Part shown: positions 17,060-18,331 of the stretch, in pieces
How positions within the stretch are numbered: the first letter of the stretch is position 1
Layout: each line of letters starts with the position of its first letter
Assembly: GCA_002499195.1 (NCBI GenBank)
Contig: DAKS01000028.1
Coordinates: 1 to 18,331 of the forward strand
Reading direction: 5' to 3'
Length of the DNA stretch: 18,331 bases
From: Euryarchaeota archaeon UBA443
GTDB lineage: Archaea > Thermoplasmatota > Poseidoniia > Poseidoniales > Poseidoniaceae
Notes under the pieces: model-generated
The model's input: the letters and a program-made list of their open reading frames with translations, nothing else
Database searches by the model: none
What the model was told of the DNA's origin: nothing
Program-made: the position numbers and the translations under genes

Positions 17060-18331
17060 TCACGAATTGATGGTCGAAGGTATTGATGCAACTCATGTCC
17101 GTATTGGCCATCATCTGCAATGAATAACAGATGGCTGGATGTGGCTGTTAGACTCCCATATGTTCCAGCATTGGAGTCGTTCCCAATCCCAGTCCACACG
17201 TCAAGAACCAAAGAAACGGTATTGCCTTCAATAGACCAAAGAGCGTGTCCACTATTGGTTCCTGAATCATCTATTCCTTGAGCAAGAACGTATAGGGTTG
17301 AATCAACATAAGCCATCGAGCGAGGTTGGCTTGTACTTATTCCTGGCATCAAATCAACGGTCAATTTCGTACCTGTTACAGTACCATCGGTTTGACAAAG
17401 CTCCATACCAGTATGGCTAAGAACGCAATCGAACCAAATCGTATTCCCATTGCTAACAACTTCGTTACTATGACCTGGTGCGAGGATACTGTTGCTCAAT
17501 TCTTGTAATGTATCTGTAGTGAGCGAGTAACCAAACAAGGTCGCATCAGCACCTCGATAGACTACATCGAATACAAGGATGTCACCAAGTTGTTGAATTC
17601 CAAAGGCAGGAGCCATTACAGAAATTGGTGTTGTTGTCCCCTCCTTTGTCATCGAAGTCAACCATTGATAGCCTCCATCACGATCGAGTTTAGCCAATTG
17701 TCTTCCAGTACCATCACCGGCAGCAATAATGAAACCATCTTCGATCGACAATCCTTGTGAAGGTGATGAATCACCAAAAGGTTGTAAATCGTAGAGATGT
17801 AGTGTTCCATCAATACTGAGGAACATCATCTCAAGTCCAGCTTGAGCATCTTTTGCTGCAAACCATAGACCATATTCATCTCCCTGTAGCAACCCTTGTC
17901 CAAGGGAGGACAAGGCAGTGGATTGGTTCACCAAATCAGATGATACCGTACTCGAAAACCAAGGCGCTTGCCAAATCGAAGTAGTCACACTACCATTGGT
18001 CCACCACATTCGATGGCCTTGTGGTCCATGAGTAGTAAAAACAGCTCCATTCATCCATGATGTTATTTCGGATGTCCAATCAATAGCATCTCCAGATTCC
18101 ATATCACCAAGCATTATTGTTCCAATGGGCGTTCCATCACTGACCCATAATTCACGTCCATTGGTTCCATCATCAGCATCGAAGAAGAAACGAGTACCTC
18201 GATCGGTATCAACAGCATGAATTCCTAATTCACGACCAGGAATTGAATCTCCGGCTGGATGAATATCCATCATCAAGGATGGAACATTGTCTTGATCAAG
18301 AATCCAAAGTTCACAACCATTTGTTCCGTCG
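17038..18331 (-). CDS. ELWxxDGT-repeat beta-propeller protein, 5' end missing
   Basis: The minus-strand frame is open through the right edge, so the N-terminus and any signal peptide lie outside; an in-frame TTG at 18276 is not convincing as a start. 431 residues are visible. The chain is built of degenerate repeats of about 45-55 residues of the type FxADDGxxGxELWxxDGTxxGT, clearest at the start (DGTNGCELW, then 53 residues later DGTNGRELWVSDGT), weaker later (AGLEMMFLSIDGT, TGMELCQTDGT, SGHALWSIEGN, and a final FIADDGQYGHELH). About eight or nine units are seen, enough for a full propeller. Such proteins are usually exported and of unknown function. There is no C-terminal membrane helix or anchor. 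The last 22 bases overlap the trhO-like gene on the other strand. Confidence 0.8.
   Translation of the reverse strand, partial: DGTNGCELWILDQDNVPSLMMDIHPAGDSIPGRELGIHAVDTDRGTRFFFDADDGTNGRELWVSDGTPIGTIMLGDMESGDAIDWTSEITSWMNGAVFTTHGPQGHRMWWTNGSVTTSIWQAPWFSSTVSSDLVNQSTALSSLGQGLLQGDEYGLWFAAKDAQAGLEMMFLSIDGTLHLYDLQPFGDSSPSQGLSIEDGFIIAAGDGTGRQLAKLDRDGGYQWLTSMTKEGTTTPISVMAPAFGIQQLGDILVFDVVYRGADATLFGYSLTTDTLQELSNSILAPGHSNEVVSNGNTIWFDCVLSHTGMELCQTDGTVTGTKLTVDLMPGISTSQPRSMAYVDSTLYVLAQGIDDSGTNSGHALWSIEGNTVSLVLDVWTGIGNDSNAGTYGSLTATSSHLLFIADDGQYGHELHQYLRPSIRDQWMIWD

Noticed and set aside
18274..18276. TTG as the start of the beta-propeller gene
   Set aside because: The frame continues to base 18331 and encodes another ELW repeat, so the real start is outside.
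1..18331. tRNA, rRNA, CRISPR array, transposon or defence/secondary-metabolite island
   Set aside because: No cloverleaf-like, spaced-repeat, transposase or terminal-repeat signal was seen, and genes fill almost all of the window.

Overview
This 18.3 kb window is dense, ordinary-looking archaeal chromosome. The most likely source is a marine planktonic euryarchaeon of the Marine Group II / Candidatus Poseidoniales type (Thermoplasmatota). That assignment is inference. It rests on a very large exported surface protein with a C-terminal membrane anchor and a Trp-rich tail, exported lipoproteins and beta-propellers, an archaeal helix-hairpin-helix/MutS-like ATPase, and bacterial-type housekeeping enzymes (IleRS, glutamine-dependent NAD synthetase, TrhO-like rhodanese). 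There is no rRNA or taxonomic marker to settle it. I saw no tRNA, rRNA, CRISPR array, insertion sequence, prophage or plasmid feature.

Layout. (1) 1-1698, plus strand: the 3' part of a secreted-type S15/CocE alpha/beta-hydrolase, cut by the left edge. (2) 9205 down to 1700, minus strand: a compact run of four genes read ileS, a BtuF-like protein, a lipoprotein, and a MutS-family ATPase. The spacers are 9 bp, an 8 bp overlap, and 53 bp, so they are probably co-transcribed. (3) 9302-17059, plus strand: a 1699-residue surface protein, glutamine-dependent NAD+ synthetase and a TrhO-like tRNA hydroxylase, with gaps of 32 and 37 bp. The two runs diverge from a 96 bp intergenic region. (4) 18331 down to 17038, minus strand: an ELWxxDGT-repeat beta-propeller cut by the right edge, overlapping the TrhO gene tail-to-tail by 22 bp.

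There is no gene-free stretch longer than 96 bp. The short spacers and junctions contain several inverted repeats found by eye: a perfect 10 bp stem at the 1698/1700 convergent junction, a 7 bp repeat upstream of the MutS gene, an 8 bp repeat in the divergent promoter region, and a 16 bp near-palindrome over the stop codon of the surface-protein gene.

The genes do not form one pathway. They combine translation and tRNA modification (ileS, trhO), NAD and possibly cobalamin metabolism (nadE, BtuF-like), DNA transactions (MutS-like), and cell-surface or exported proteins. The points most worth following are the IleRS signature GIHH in place of HxGH, which is linked in bacterial IleRS2 to mupirocin hyper-resistance; the cytosolic Trp-rich tail and reelin-like domain of the surface protein; and the signal-less BtuF-like protein with no transporter genes beside it. 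I found no clear evidence of a wholly new multi-gene system.
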